NCBI GenBank assembly: GCA_963753905.1
Contig: CAVWDZ010000001.1
Location: forward strand, 682,001-746,000
Direction of reading: 5' to 3'
DNA: 64,000 nucleotides
Origin: Bog-756 sp963753905
Lineage (GTDB): Bacteria > Actinomycetota > Acidimicrobiia > Acidimicrobiales > RAAP-2
Shown: positions 43,062 to 50,570 of the stretch, piece after piece
How the letters are laid out: the number at the start of each line of letters is the position of its first letter
Numbering within the stretch: position 1 is the first letter of the stretch
The notes under the pieces: generated by a model
Database searches by the model: none
What the model saw: only the letters and a program-made list of their open reading frames with translations
What the model was told of the DNA's origin: nothing
Position numbers and translations under genes: made by a program

Positions 43062-43090
43062 TCCCTGGCACCAAGAGGAGAGAGCGCACG

Positions 43091-44218
43091 ATGGATTTCT
43101 CATTCAGCGAGGAGCAGGAGACAGTCCGCTCCCTGGCCGACCGCATCCTGACCGACCTCTCGACCCACGAGCGCCTCCGCGAACTCGAGGCAGAGCCCGA
43201 CGGTGACCGGTTCGACCGCAAGCTCTGGTCCGAGCTGGCGTCGGCCGGGCTACTCGGCATCTCGCTCCCCGAGGACGCCGGCGGCGCGGGGCTCGGCTTC
43301 GTCGAGACCGGGCTCATCGCGGAGGCCGTCGGTCGCACCGCCGCGTACGTGCCGGTCGTGGAGACCCTCGCCGCCGCCGCTCCGGCCATCGCCCGGTTCG
43401 GGACCCCGGACCAGCGGAAGCGGTGGCTGCCGGGCGTGGTCGCGGGGGACAGCGTGGTGACCACCGCCCTGGTCGAGCTGGGGGGGAGTCCCCTTGCGCC
43501 CTCGACCGTGGCCGAGCGCGACGGCGACGGCTGGGTGCTCACCGGGACCAAGTCCTGCGTGCCCTCGGGAACCGTGGCAGACGCGGTGCTGGTGCCCGCC
43601 CGCGTGGAGCCCGAAGGCCTCGGCGTCTTCCTGGTCCCGACCGGGACCGACGGGGTGGGCATCGAGCGCCAGGTGGCCAACACCGGGCAGCCCGAGGGAT
43701 TGCTCACCTTCACCGGGGCGCGGGTGGGCCCCGAGTCGCTGCTCGGCTCGCTCGAGGATGGCCCCGCCGTGGTCGGCTGGCTGGTGCTGCGCAGCACCAC
43801 CGCACTCGCCCTGGTCGAAGCCGGCGCCGCTGCCGCGTCGATCGCCCTCGTCTCCGAGTACACGAAGACCCGCGAGCAGTTCGGCAAGCCGATCGCCACC
43901 TTCCAGGCCGTGGGACAGCGGGCGGCCGATGCCTACGTCGACGCCGAGGCGATCCGTCTGACCGCCTGGCAGGCCGCCTGGCGGATCTCGGAGGGCCTGC
44001 CCGCCGACAAGGAAGTGGCCGTGGCCAAGTTCTGGGCAGCCGACGGGGGCCAACGGGTGGTGCATGCGGCGGTCCACCTCCATGGCGGTGTCGGGGTCGA
44101 CCGCGACTATCCGCTCCACCGGTACTTCCTGATGACCAAGCACATCGAGCTCACGCTCGGCGGCGCCACCGAGCAACTGCTCCGGCTCGGGGCCACCCTG
44201 GCGGCCGAGCCGGTCTGA
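43091..44218 (+). CDS. fadE27: Acyl-CoA dehydrogenase beta-type subunit, FadE27 (ChsE5)-like
   Basis: A 375-residue acyl-CoA dehydrogenase resembling FadE27 (Rv3505): 'FDRKLWSELASAGLLGISLP', 'YTKTREQFGKPIATFQAVGQ', 'LTAWQAAWRISEGLPADKE', and 'HLHGGVGVDRDYPLHRYFL' with 'LTLGGATEQLLRLG'. It should pair with the FadE26-like subunit in an alpha2beta2 enzyme. AAGAGGAGAG lies before the ATG. Together the two genes identify a steroid side-chain beta-oxidation step. Confidence 0.86.
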   Translation: MDFSFSEEQETVRSLADRILTDLSTHERLRELEAEPDGDRFDRKLWSELASAGLLGISLPEDAGGAGLGFVETGLIAEAVGRTAAYVPVVETLAAAAPAIARFGTPDQRKRWLPGVVAGDSVVTTALVELGGSPLAPSTVAERDGDGWVLTGTKSCVPSGTVADAVLVPARVEPEGLGVFLVPTGTDGVGIERQVANTGQPEGLLTFTGARVGPESLLGSLEDGPAVVGWLVLRSTTALALVEAGAAAASIALVSEYTKTREQFGKPIATFQAVGQRAADAYVDAEAIRLTAWQAAWRISEGLPADKEVAVAKFWAADGGQRVVHAAVHLHGGVGVDRDYPLHRYFLMTKHIELTLGGATEQLLRLGATLAAEPV

Positions 44219-44249
44219 GAACCCTCGACGGCAGCGGGAGGCGGTCGGC

Positions 44250-45314
44250 GTGGTGATGGCCCGCCGGCCCGGCGTCGAGCACGCCCCCTGGCCGATCACG
44301 ACGGCGGACCTCGTCGGCCTCGCCGGGCAGATGGCGGTGGCCATGTTCCGGGTACCGTTCCGCCGGCCGTGGGACGGGGACGGGGACCTTCCCCACAATC
44401 TCGCCGTGGCGCTGACCCGCGAGACGCTGCGCACCTTCATGGGCTACTCCTCGTCGCTGCCCATCGACGAGTTCCGCTCGGTCGAGATGGTCCTCGACGA
44501 CCTCTGCGGGGTGGTGCTGCCCCCGGTCGTGCGCACCCTCGAGGTGACCCAGGAGGCGAGTGCCGTCGCCGGGATTCCCGGCACCTGGTTCCGCCCGAGG
44601 TCCGGAGCGAGCGGGGGCGTCATGCTCTATCTGCACGGTGGCGGCTACATCGGGACGTCGCCGAAGATGTACAGCGTCTTTGCTGCCTGGTTGGCCCGCA
44701 GGACCGGATGCGACGTCTTCGTGGCCGACCTGCGGCTCGCGCCGGAGTTCCCGTTCCCGGCCAGCCTGGAGGATGCCGTGCTCGTCCTCGAGGCGATCGT
44801 CACCGGCGGGGTCGACCCGACCCGGGTGGTGGTGGCCGGCGACTCGAGCGGCGGTGGCTTGGCCACGTCGCTCGTGTACTCGATGGTCCGAACCCGGCAC
44901 CGGCCGGTGGCCGGGGTGGTGCTGTTCTCGCCGGAGGTGAGCCTGCGGCTCGACCAGCCCTCGGTTGCCGCCAACGCCGATCGGGACATCCTCCCCTGGA
45001 ACATCCCGACCTCCTCGTACCTCCACGGGGTCGACCCGGCGTCGCCCGCTGTCTCCGCGGTCGACCAGGACCTGACCGGTTGGCCGCCGACGTTCGTCTC
45101 CTTCGGCGCCGACGAGGTGCTGCGGGACGCGATCCTCGAGTTCGTCCGACATCTCGAAGCCGCCGGGGTCCGGACGATCGCCCTCGAAGAGCCGGGGATG
45201 TTCCACGTCTTCCCGATCCTGATGCCCTGGGCCGAGGGGAGCCGCCGCGCCTACCGTGCGGTCGGCGAGTTCGTGCGCGGCCTGCTGGCGGAAGCGCCGG
45301 CCGCTGACCGGTGA
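44250..45314 (+). CDS. Alpha/beta hydrolase of the hormone-sensitive lipase family
   Basis: A 354-residue esterase/lipase-type hydrolase. The oxyanion motif is 'YLHGGGYIGTSP', the nucleophile elbow 'VVVAGDSSGGGLATS', a catalytic Asp is likely in 'SFGADEVLRDA', and the His in 'PGMFHVFPILMP'. The N-terminal 100 residues form a helical cap-like extension. Start GTG 44250; ATG 44256 is an alternative. It lies 31 bp behind fadE27 and may release acyl or steroid ester substrates for the pathway. The stop overlaps the next GTG (GTGA). Confidence 0.87.
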   Translation: MVMARRPGVEHAPWPITTADLVGLAGQMAVAMFRVPFRRPWDGDGDLPHNLAVALTRETLRTFMGYSSSLPIDEFRSVEMVLDDLCGVVLPPVVRTLEVTQEASAVAGIPGTWFRPRSGASGGVMLYLHGGGYIGTSPKMYSVFAAWLARRTGCDVFVADLRLAPEFPFPASLEDAVLVLEAIVTGGVDPTRVVVAGDSSGGGLATSLVYSMVRTRHRPVAGVVLFSPEVSLRLDQPSVAANADRDILPWNIPTSSYLHGVDPASPAVSAVDQDLTGWPPTFVSFGADEVLRDAILEFVRHLEAAGVRTIALEEPGMFHVFPILMPWAEGSRRAYRAVGEFVRGLLAEAPAADR

Positions 45315-45793
45315 GTCTCTCGGTCTCCCACATCGGGATCTGCGTCTCCGACCTCGCGGGCTCGCTCCGGTTCTACCGCGACGGCCTCGGCTTCGAGGAG
45401 GTGGCCGCCCACGAGGTGGGGGATGAGTTCGCCGCACTCATGGAGATCGACGGGGTGCGGCTGCGGTCCCGGATGGTCCGCCGGGACGGGGTCACCCTCG
45501 AGCTGCTGGCCTTCGACGCTCCGGGCACGACCGGCGATCCCTGCCGGCGGCCCATGAACCGGCTGGGCTTCACACATCTCTCCCTCAGGGTGGACGACCT
45601 CGAGGCGGTGGCCGAGACCATCGGGGCGTTCGGGGGCAGTGTGGTGTCATCGACCCGCACCACACTCGCCCTCGGCGGCACCCGGCTGGACTTCCTCTAC
45701 TGCACCGACCCCGACGGGGTGCGCATCGAGCTCATGGACCTCGGAGCCGGCCCCCGACCGTTGCCGGGCGGGTCCGATCCTCTTGTACCGTGA
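45311..45793 (+). CDS. VOC-family (glyoxalase/dioxygenase superfamily) protein
   Basis: A 160-residue vicinal-oxygen-chelate protein with two beta-alpha-beta-beta-beta units. The metal-ligand positions of the fold appear as His in 'VSHIGICVSDLAGSLRFY', Glu in 'VTLELLAFD', His in 'GFTHLSLRVDDLE' and Glu in 'DPDGVRIELMDL'. This set suits a lactoylglutathione lyase, methylmalonyl-CoA epimerase or extradiol dioxygenase; which one is not clear. GTG overlaps the hydrolase stop by four bases. A -10-like TACCGT for the next gene lies inside its last codons. Confidence 0.85.
   Translation: MSLSVSHIGICVSDLAGSLRFYRDGLGFEEVAAHEVGDEFAALMEIDGVRLRSRMVRRDGVTLELLAFDAPGTTGDPCRRPMNRLGFTHLSLRVDDLEAVAETIGAFGGSVVSSTRTTLALGGTRLDFLYCTDPDGVRIELMDLGAGPRPLPGGSDPLVP
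45786..45791 (+). promoter_or_regulatory. -10 hexamer of a probable leaderless promoter for the rhodanese gene
   Basis: TACCGT, at the end of the VOC gene, precedes GTG 45798 by six bases. Confidence 0.35.
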
Positions 45794-45797
45794 GACC

Positions 45798-46148
45798 GTG
45801 AGCCAATCGCCCGCGGATGTGGTCGAGGTCGAACCCGAGGATGCCGACCGCCTTGCCCGAACCGGTGCCCTCCTGCTCGACGTCCGCGAGGACGACGAAT
45901 GGGCCGCCGGGCACGCTCCCGCCGCAACCCACCTGGCCATGAGTCTCGTCCCGGACCGGATGGCCGACCTCCCCGCCGATCGCACCATCCTGTGCCTCTG
46001 TCGGGTCGGTGGACGGTCCGGGTCGGTCGCCCTCCACCTCGCCGCTGCGGGCTTCGACGTGCGCAACGTGTCGGGCGGGATGCAGGCATGGGAGGCGCGG
46101 GGCCTGCCGGTCGTCGCCGAGGACGGCGCGGCGGGACGGGTCCTCTGA
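45798..46148 (+). CDS. Single-domain rhodanese-like sulfurtransferase
   Basis: A 116-residue rhodanese domain: 'LLLDVREDDEWAAGHAPAA', catalytic loop 'CLCRVGGRSGSVA' with C68 as the persulfide-forming Cys, and 'NVSGGMQAWEARGLP'. The loop CRVGGR with Arg residues is that of active thiosulfate- or persulfide-type sulfurtransferases. The GTG start, four bases after the VOC stop, follows TACCGT by six bases. No ribosome binding site is evident. Confidence 0.9.
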   Translation: MSQSPADVVEVEPEDADRLARTGALLLDVREDDEWAAGHAPAATHLAMSLVPDRMADLPADRTILCLCRVGGRSGSVALHLAAAGFDVRNVSGGMQAWEARGLPVVAEDGAAGRVL

Positions 46149-46173
46149 GACTGCGGATCGTCGGGGTGCGCCG

Positions 46174-46497
46174 GTGACGGTGTACCTCGACGACTGGCGC
46201 CAACCGGCCCGGCTCGGGCCGATCGACGATCGGTGGTCGCACCTGGTTGCCGACACCGAGCAGGAGCTCCATGCCTTTGCCGCGGCGATGGGTATCCGCC
46301 GGGCGGCGTTCCAGGATCGGCGGGGCCGCCCCCACCACGCCCACTACGACCTGCCCGAACGTTCGCGGTCCACGGCCCTCGCCCTCGGGGCGGTACCGGT
46401 GTCCTGGCGTGAGCTCGGGCGCATGCTCCGTAACCGCCGCGCCGCAGATCCCGCACCCGGGGCCCGTGGGGCGGACCGGACAGGCGGGGCCGGATGA
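46174..46497 (+). CDS. DUF4031 domain-containing protein
   Basis: A 107-residue protein beginning 'TVYLDDWRQPARLG', followed by 'WSHLVADTEQELHAFAAAMG' and 'HYDLPERSRSTALALGAVPV', the pattern of small DUF4031 proteins. Function is unknown. GTG 46174 is chosen as the conserved family N-terminus. The last about 20 residues are Arg/Gly-rich and overlap the next start (ATGA). Confidence 0.75.
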   Translation: MTVYLDDWRQPARLGPIDDRWSHLVADTEQELHAFAAAMGIRRAAFQDRRGRPHHAHYDLPERSRSTALALGAVPVSWRELGRMLRNRRAADPAPGARGADRTGGAG

Positions 46498-47963
46498 CCG
46501 TCGGGATCCCCGGACCGAGGATCCCGGTCCTCGTCGGCATCGGGGTGGCCGATGCCGATGCCGAGGCGGTCGAGCTCATGGCCTGTGCCGTGGAGGCAGC
46601 GCTCACCGACTGCGGGTCGACCGACGTGGCGCGTGCCATCGACCGGATCGCCGTCCCGCAGGGGACCTGGACCTACCCCGACCCTGCCCGTCTGGTCGCG
46701 GACCGGGTGGGCGCCCCGGGTGCGCGCACCCACCTCGTGGAGCTCGGCATCCCGCAGCAGAGCCTCATCAACGATGCGATGACCGCCCTTCTCTCGGGAT
46801 CCTCCGAGGTGGCCGTGGTGGTGGGCGGCGAATCCGTGCGCTGGGCACGCGACCGCGAGCGTGCAGGCCTCGACGCCGGCTGGACCCGCCAGACCGCCGC
46901 TGTTCCCGACGTGCTCCACGCCCGGAGCGGCCCGTTCCTCGAGCAGGTCGAGGTCGCCCATCGCCTCTGGGAGCCGGTCCAGCAGTACGCCATGATCGAA
47001 AACGCCCTGCGGGCGTCCGAGGGGCGCACCCTCGACGAGCACCGGTCCGAGATCTCGGCCCTGTGGGCCCGCTACAACCGGGTGGCCACGCGCAACCCGC
47101 GCGCTGCGTTCGGGGAGTCCCGCGACGCCGAATTCCTCGGCACTCCGTCCCCCGAGAATCGCCCCCTCTCGTTTCCCTACAACAAGTGGCACGCGTCCCA
47201 GTGGACGGTCAACCAGGCAGCCGCCATGGTGCTGTGCTCGGTGGAGTCGGCCCGTCGCCTGGGGGTCCCCGAGGACCGATGGGTCTTTCCCCTGGTCGGG
47301 CTCGAGTCGAGCCACGCGGTCTCGCTGCTCCGCCGCCAACAGCCAGCCGCCTGGCCGGCGCTCTCCGTCCTGGCCACGGCCGCCTCGGAGCGGATCGGGC
47401 GACCGGTCGCCGATGCCGACGTGGTCGAGCTCTACAGCTGCTTCCCGTCGGCGGTGCGGGTGCAGCAGCGGACCCTCGGACTCGATCCCGGGGGCACCCC
47501 GACGGTGACCGGGGGCATGGCATTCGCCGGAGGGCCCTTCAACAACGCGGTCTACCAGAGCCTGGCCGCGGTGATACCCCTCCTGCGGGAGGACCCGGGA
47601 GCGCTCGGCCTGGTCACCACCGTCAGCGGCCTGCTCACCAAGCCGGGCCTCGGGGTCTGGTCGGCCCGGCCGGACCGCCGGCCCCCGCTCGTGGCCGACC
47701 TCTGCGACGGGGCGGGGGCGGCGACTCGGGTGGTGGAGGCTGTCGAGAGCCTCGGCGGGTACGAGGGACCGGGAACCGTCGCCACCTACACCGTGACCTA
47801 CGAAGGGCTCGACCCGGTGCGCACGGTGGCCGTCTGCGACACAGGCGACCGGAGGCGGTGCGTTGCCATCAGCGATGACCCGGCGGTGGCCGTCCAGGGG
47901 TGCGCCGAGGAGCTCATCGGGGCCGCGGTCGAGCTGACCTCGGGCAGCTTCGTGCCGATCTGA
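46494..47963 (+). CDS. SCP2-thiolase-like protein with extra C-terminal domain
   Basis: A 489-residue thiolase-superfamily protein of the kind annotated acetyl-CoA acetyltransferase in actinobacteria. Thiolase-fold features include 'SLINDAMTALLSGSSEVAVV' (where a catalytic thiolase would have its nucleophilic Cys), 'FPYNKWHASQWTVNQAAAMV', 'VVELYSCFPSAVRVQQ' and 'TVTGGMAFAGGPFNN'. No Cys sits at the normal nucleophile position, so it is probably not a classical thiolase. The last about 85 residues form the additional OB-like domain of type-1 thiolase-like proteins. It may act in lipid or CoA metabolism, activity unproven. Confidence 0.78.
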   Translation: MTVGIPGPRIPVLVGIGVADADAEAVELMACAVEAALTDCGSTDVARAIDRIAVPQGTWTYPDPARLVADRVGAPGARTHLVELGIPQQSLINDAMTALLSGSSEVAVVVGGESVRWARDRERAGLDAGWTRQTAAVPDVLHARSGPFLEQVEVAHRLWEPVQQYAMIENALRASEGRTLDEHRSEISALWARYNRVATRNPRAAFGESRDAEFLGTPSPENRPLSFPYNKWHASQWTVNQAAAMVLCSVESARRLGVPEDRWVFPLVGLESSHAVSLLRRQQPAAWPALSVLATAASERIGRPVADADVVELYSCFPSAVRVQQRTLGLDPGGTPTVTGGMAFAGGPFNNAVYQSLAAVIPLLREDPGALGLVTTVSGLLTKPGLGVWSARPDRRPPLVADLCDGAGAATRVVEAVESLGGYEGPGTVATYTVTYEGLDPVRTVAVCDTGDRRRCVAISDDPAVAVQGCAEELIGAAVELTSGSFVPI

Positions 47964-47976
47964 GGTGTGGCCCTGC

Positions 47977-48144
47977 TCAGGAGGCCTGTTGGCTGCGCGA
48001 GCGCTCGTCCGACCATTCATGGCGGCAGCGCCGGCACTGCAGGCTCACCCCGTCGGTCACCTCGCCCGAGCCGCGCACGATGAGGCGGGGAACGTCGGTC
48101 GACCCGCAGCTCGGGCACTCCTGACCGCCGCGGAACCCGTCCAT
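47977..48144 (-). CDS. Small zinc-ribbon protein
   Basis: A 55-residue protein with two Cys pairs, 'CPSCGSTDVPRLIVRG' and 'LQCRRCRHEW', which form a zinc ribbon. The charged tail 'SDERSRSQQAS' is basic/polar. GAGGTGG lies just upstream of the ATG. Function is unknown; similar small proteins are annotated only as zinc finger proteins. It ends 14 bp from the convergent thiolase-like gene, and the IS element is inserted 124 bp upstream of its start. Confidence 0.6.
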   Translation of the reverse strand: MDGFRGGQECPSCGSTDVPRLIVRGSGEVTDGVSLQCRRCRHEWSDERSRSQQAS

Positions 48145-48269
48145 CGTCCCACCTCTGACCAACGGCCGCCCGCCTGTCCGAGCCGCCACGACTGCTCGCA
48201 CAGTACCGTCCCGACCGCGTGGGCGCCACCGGACCCGCCGGAGTCGCACCGCGGGCACGGCCCGCCCTA

Positions 48270-48289
48270 GTGCCGTAGCCGGGAACGTT
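48270..48289 (+). repeat. Left terminal inverted repeat of the IS630 element
   Basis: GTGCCGTAGCCGGGAACGTT; the right end reads GTGCCGCATCAGGCAACGTT on the opposite strand. Confidence 0.8.
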
Positions 48290-48337
48290 ACTGGGGCGCG
48301 TCCACCACTTCTGAGCTGAGGTCGCGCAACATGGGGT

Positions 48338-49477
48338 ATGGCCGAACGCGTGCGTGTCCGAGAGATCACCAACGTCGAGGGGAACAAGCTCCTCTCGATC
48401 GTCCGACGTGGGACGGGCTCGGTGGTGCGATGGCGAAGAGCCCAGGTGGTGCTGTGGTCCGCCCAAGGAATGGACGTGCCCCAGATCGCCACGATCGCCT
48501 TCACTTCTGAGGACCGGGTCCGAGAGGTGATCCACAACTTCAACACCGATGGATTCGACTCCCTGGCCCCGAAGTACTCAGGCGGACGACCTCCCAAGTT
48601 CACGTTGCCCGAACGGAGAGAGATCAAGAAGATCGCCCTGTCCCGTCCGCAGGACCACAACCTGCCCTTTTCGACCTGGAGCCTGTCCAAGCTGGCTGAG
48701 TTCCTGGTCGCCGAGGGGGTGGTCGACGACATCAGCCATGAGGGCCTCCGGGTCCTGCTCCGAGAGGAGGGCGTGTCGTTTCAAGTGATCAAGACCTGGA
48801 AGCAGTCGAGCGACCCGGACTTCGAGGCCAAGAAGAACCGGGTCCTCCACCTCTACGACATCGCCGACGGCAAGGCGAAACCAGGGAAGGGAGACCCGAC
48901 CGTCGTCATCTGCATGGACGAGTTCGGACCGCTCAATCTGTTCCCCCGACCGGGTAAGCAGTGGGCACCCATGGCGAACGCGAGCGAATCGGAGAACCGG
49001 GACCTGCCCCGCAGGCGCCGCCGCCGGGCCACCTTCACCCGGAAGCATGGGGTCCGACACCTCCTGGCCGCCTACGACCTCAACCAGGACAAGATGTACG
49101 GCCACATCAAGACGACCAAGGACCGGACTAGGTTCCTCGAGTTCTGCCGCTATCTCCGCACCCTCTATCCGGCAGATGTCCGCATCGCCATCGTGATGGA
49201 CAACTTCAGCCCCCACCTCTCGACCAAGGTGGACACCAGAGTGGGCGACTGGGCTGCGGCCAACAACGTCGAGTTGGCCTACGTGCCGACCAACGCCAGC
49301 TGGCTGAACCGGATCGAGGCTCAGTTCCAGGCGCTCCGCTACTTCACGCTGGACGGCACCGACCACAAGTCACACGAAGAGCAGAACTCCATGATCCGCC
49401 GCTACATCATCTGGAGGAACCGCAACGCTCACGACAAGACACTGCGTGAGCTGGTCAAGCGCGCAAACGTTGCCTGA
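48338..49477 (+). CDS. IS630-family transposase
   Basis: A 379-residue transposase. The N-terminal helix-turn-helix region (about residues 25-90) includes 'VVRWRRAQVVLWSAQGMDVP' and 'HNFNTDGFDSLAPKYSGGRP'. The DDE catalytic residues are D194 in 'VICMDEFGPLN', D288 in 'IAIVMDNFSPHLS' and E327 in 'WLNRIEAQFQALRYF', a DD38E spacing within the IS630 range. The frame is complete, and its stop lies in the right inverted repeat. Lower GC than the surroundings fits recent arrival. A single ORF without a programmed frameshift means it is potentially active. Confidence 0.93.
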   Translation: MAERVRVREITNVEGNKLLSIVRRGTGSVVRWRRAQVVLWSAQGMDVPQIATIAFTSEDRVREVIHNFNTDGFDSLAPKYSGGRPPKFTLPERREIKKIALSRPQDHNLPFSTWSLSKLAEFLVAEGVVDDISHEGLRVLLREEGVSFQVIKTWKQSSDPDFEAKKNRVLHLYDIADGKAKPGKGDPTVVICMDEFGPLNLFPRPGKQWAPMANASESENRDLPRRRRRRATFTRKHGVRHLLAAYDLNQDKMYGHIKTTKDRTRFLEFCRYLRTLYPADVRIAIVMDNFSPHLSTKVDTRVGDWAAANNVELAYVPTNASWLNRIEAQFQALRYFTLDGTDHKSHEEQNSMIRRYIIWRNRNAHDKTLRELVKRANVA

Positions 49478-49485
49478 TGCGGCAC
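49466..49485 (-). repeat. Right terminal inverted repeat of the IS630 element
   Basis: Pairs with 48270-48289. It also contains the last codons and stop of the transposase gene. Confidence 0.8.
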
Positions 49486-49499
49486 TAGTGTCACCCCCC

Positions 49500-49805
49500 G
49501 TGGTGCTCGAACACGCGCTCTTCTCGGTCCGGCCGGGGTCGCAGGGAGCCTTCGAGGCGGCGTTGCTCGAGGCCCGGCAGATCATCTCGGCCTCGCCGGG
49601 GTTCCGGTCGCTCGAGCTCCACCGCGGCGTCGAGTCGCCCGACCAGTTCCTGCTGCTCGTCGAGTGGGAGACCCTCGAGGACCATCTGGTCGGTTTCCGC
49701 GAGTCCGAGGCCTTCACCGCCTGGCGGGCCCTGATCGGTCCGTACTTCGCGTCGCCGCCGGTCATGGAGCACTTCGTCGCGGTCGACGGCCTCGGCCGGT
49801 CCTGA
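49500..49805 (+). CDS. Antibiotic biosynthesis monooxygenase (ABM)-domain protein
   Basis: A 101-residue dimeric alpha/beta-barrel protein: 'VLEHALFSVRPGSQGAFEAA', 'SPGFRSLELHRGVESPDQFL' and 'LLVEWETLEDHLVGFRESEA'. Such proteins act as small cofactor-free monooxygenases or heme/quinone-related enzymes; the role here is unknown. The frame runs up into the IS element, but the family N-terminus starts at GTG 49500. The insertion has replaced all sequence from 13 bases upstream, including any original promoter, so expression now depends on the IS or on no promoter. Confidence 0.85.
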   Translation: MVLEHALFSVRPGSQGAFEAALLEARQIISASPGFRSLELHRGVESPDQFLLLVEWETLEDHLVGFRESEAFTAWRALIGPYFASPPVMEHFVAVDGLGRS

Positions 49806-49820
49806 CCGTCGACCGTCCGC

Positions 49821-50570
49821 TCAGCCGGGTGGTCCGGGGAGGGACCAGGCCGCTTCGAGGTGGGAGACGAGCTCGACGGGCGGGGTGCGGGCGTTGAGAC
49901 CGCTGGTCGAGGGCATCACGTAGACCGGCCGCCCACCGACAGACTCGACCTGGGGACCGGCCACCGCCCGGCGGTCGACCACCTCCCTCCAGCCGGACAG
50001 CCCCACGAAGCACACGGCGCCCGGCCGCAGCCATTCGACCAGACGGGTGACCCGGGCAAAGCCGGTCGCGTACTCCGCGCGGGTCACCTCGGCCGCGGTC
50101 CGGGTGGCGCGTTTGACGAAGTCGGTCATCCCCAGGCCACTGTTGAACGCGGCGAGCGGGTCGCGGTCGGCCTGGACGATGCCGGCGGACAGGGCCGCCG
50201 GCCAGAAGCGGTTGCCGGGCCGCGCGTACCCCACGCCCGCATCAGCCGAGAACGGCGAGGGGTTGACCCCGCAGACGAGGAGGCGCATGTCCTCGCCCAC
50301 GGTGTCGGCCAGGGTGCGCTCCCGCACCGCCCGGAGGCGAACGGTGCCACCCCTCGTGACCAGCGAGTCCGGGAGCACGGTGAAGCCGGCCCCGGTCACC
50401 ACGTCGACGAGGGCGTCCGGCCGCCATCCGCTGAGCTCGAGATGGAGGGAGGCCCCGACGGGGCGGGAGCGCTGCACCCGCCAGAGCGCGATCGGGAGCT
50501 TGGCGGCGGGGAGATCCTGGAAGTGCTCGACGCCGTCGAGCGGGCCTGCCCCCGCTCCGGGTCGGCTCAC
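49821..50570 (-). CDS. mug: G/U mismatch-specific DNA glycosylase (Mug-type) with N-terminal extension
   Basis: A 249-residue protein whose C-terminal two-thirds is a Mug/TDG-type uracil-DNA glycosylase: 'LLVCGVNPSPFSADAGVGYA' with catalytic Asn, 'PGNRFWPAALSAG', and 'VYVMPSTSGLNARTPPVELV'. It removes uracil or ethenocytosine from G mismatches. The first about 80 residues ('LPAAKLPIALWRVQRSRPVG', 'WRPDALVDVVTGAGFTVLP') resemble the C-terminal strands of a class I methyltransferase fold and may be a remnant or a DNA-contact domain. The GTG start overlaps the kdpD stop by four bases (GTGA). Confidence 0.87.
   Translation of the reverse strand: MSRPGAGAGPLDGVEHFQDLPAAKLPIALWRVQRSRPVGASLHLELSGWRPDALVDVVTGAGFTVLPDSLVTRGGTVRLRAVRERTLADTVGEDMRLLVCGVNPSPFSADAGVGYARPGNRFWPAALSAGIVQADRDPLAAFNSGLGMTDFVKRATRTAAEVTRAEYATGFARVTRLVEWLRPGAVCFVGLSGWREVVDRRAVAGPQVESVGGRPVYVMPSTSGLNARTPPVELVSHLEAAWSLPGPPG

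Larger units (their letters stand above)
48270..49485 (+). mobile_element. IS630-family insertion sequence
   Basis: A 1216-bp element with imperfect 20-bp terminal inverted repeats (16 of 20 matching), flanked on both sides by TA (48268-48269 and 49486-49487), the target duplication typical of IS630/Tc1 elements. It holds one transposase gene that looks intact. It sits 12 bp in front of the probable start of the ABM-domain gene. Confidence 0.85.

Noticed and set aside
48270..49485. IS element as part of a larger transposon or genomic island
   Set aside because: No second copy, no cargo genes, and host-type genes continue on both sides.
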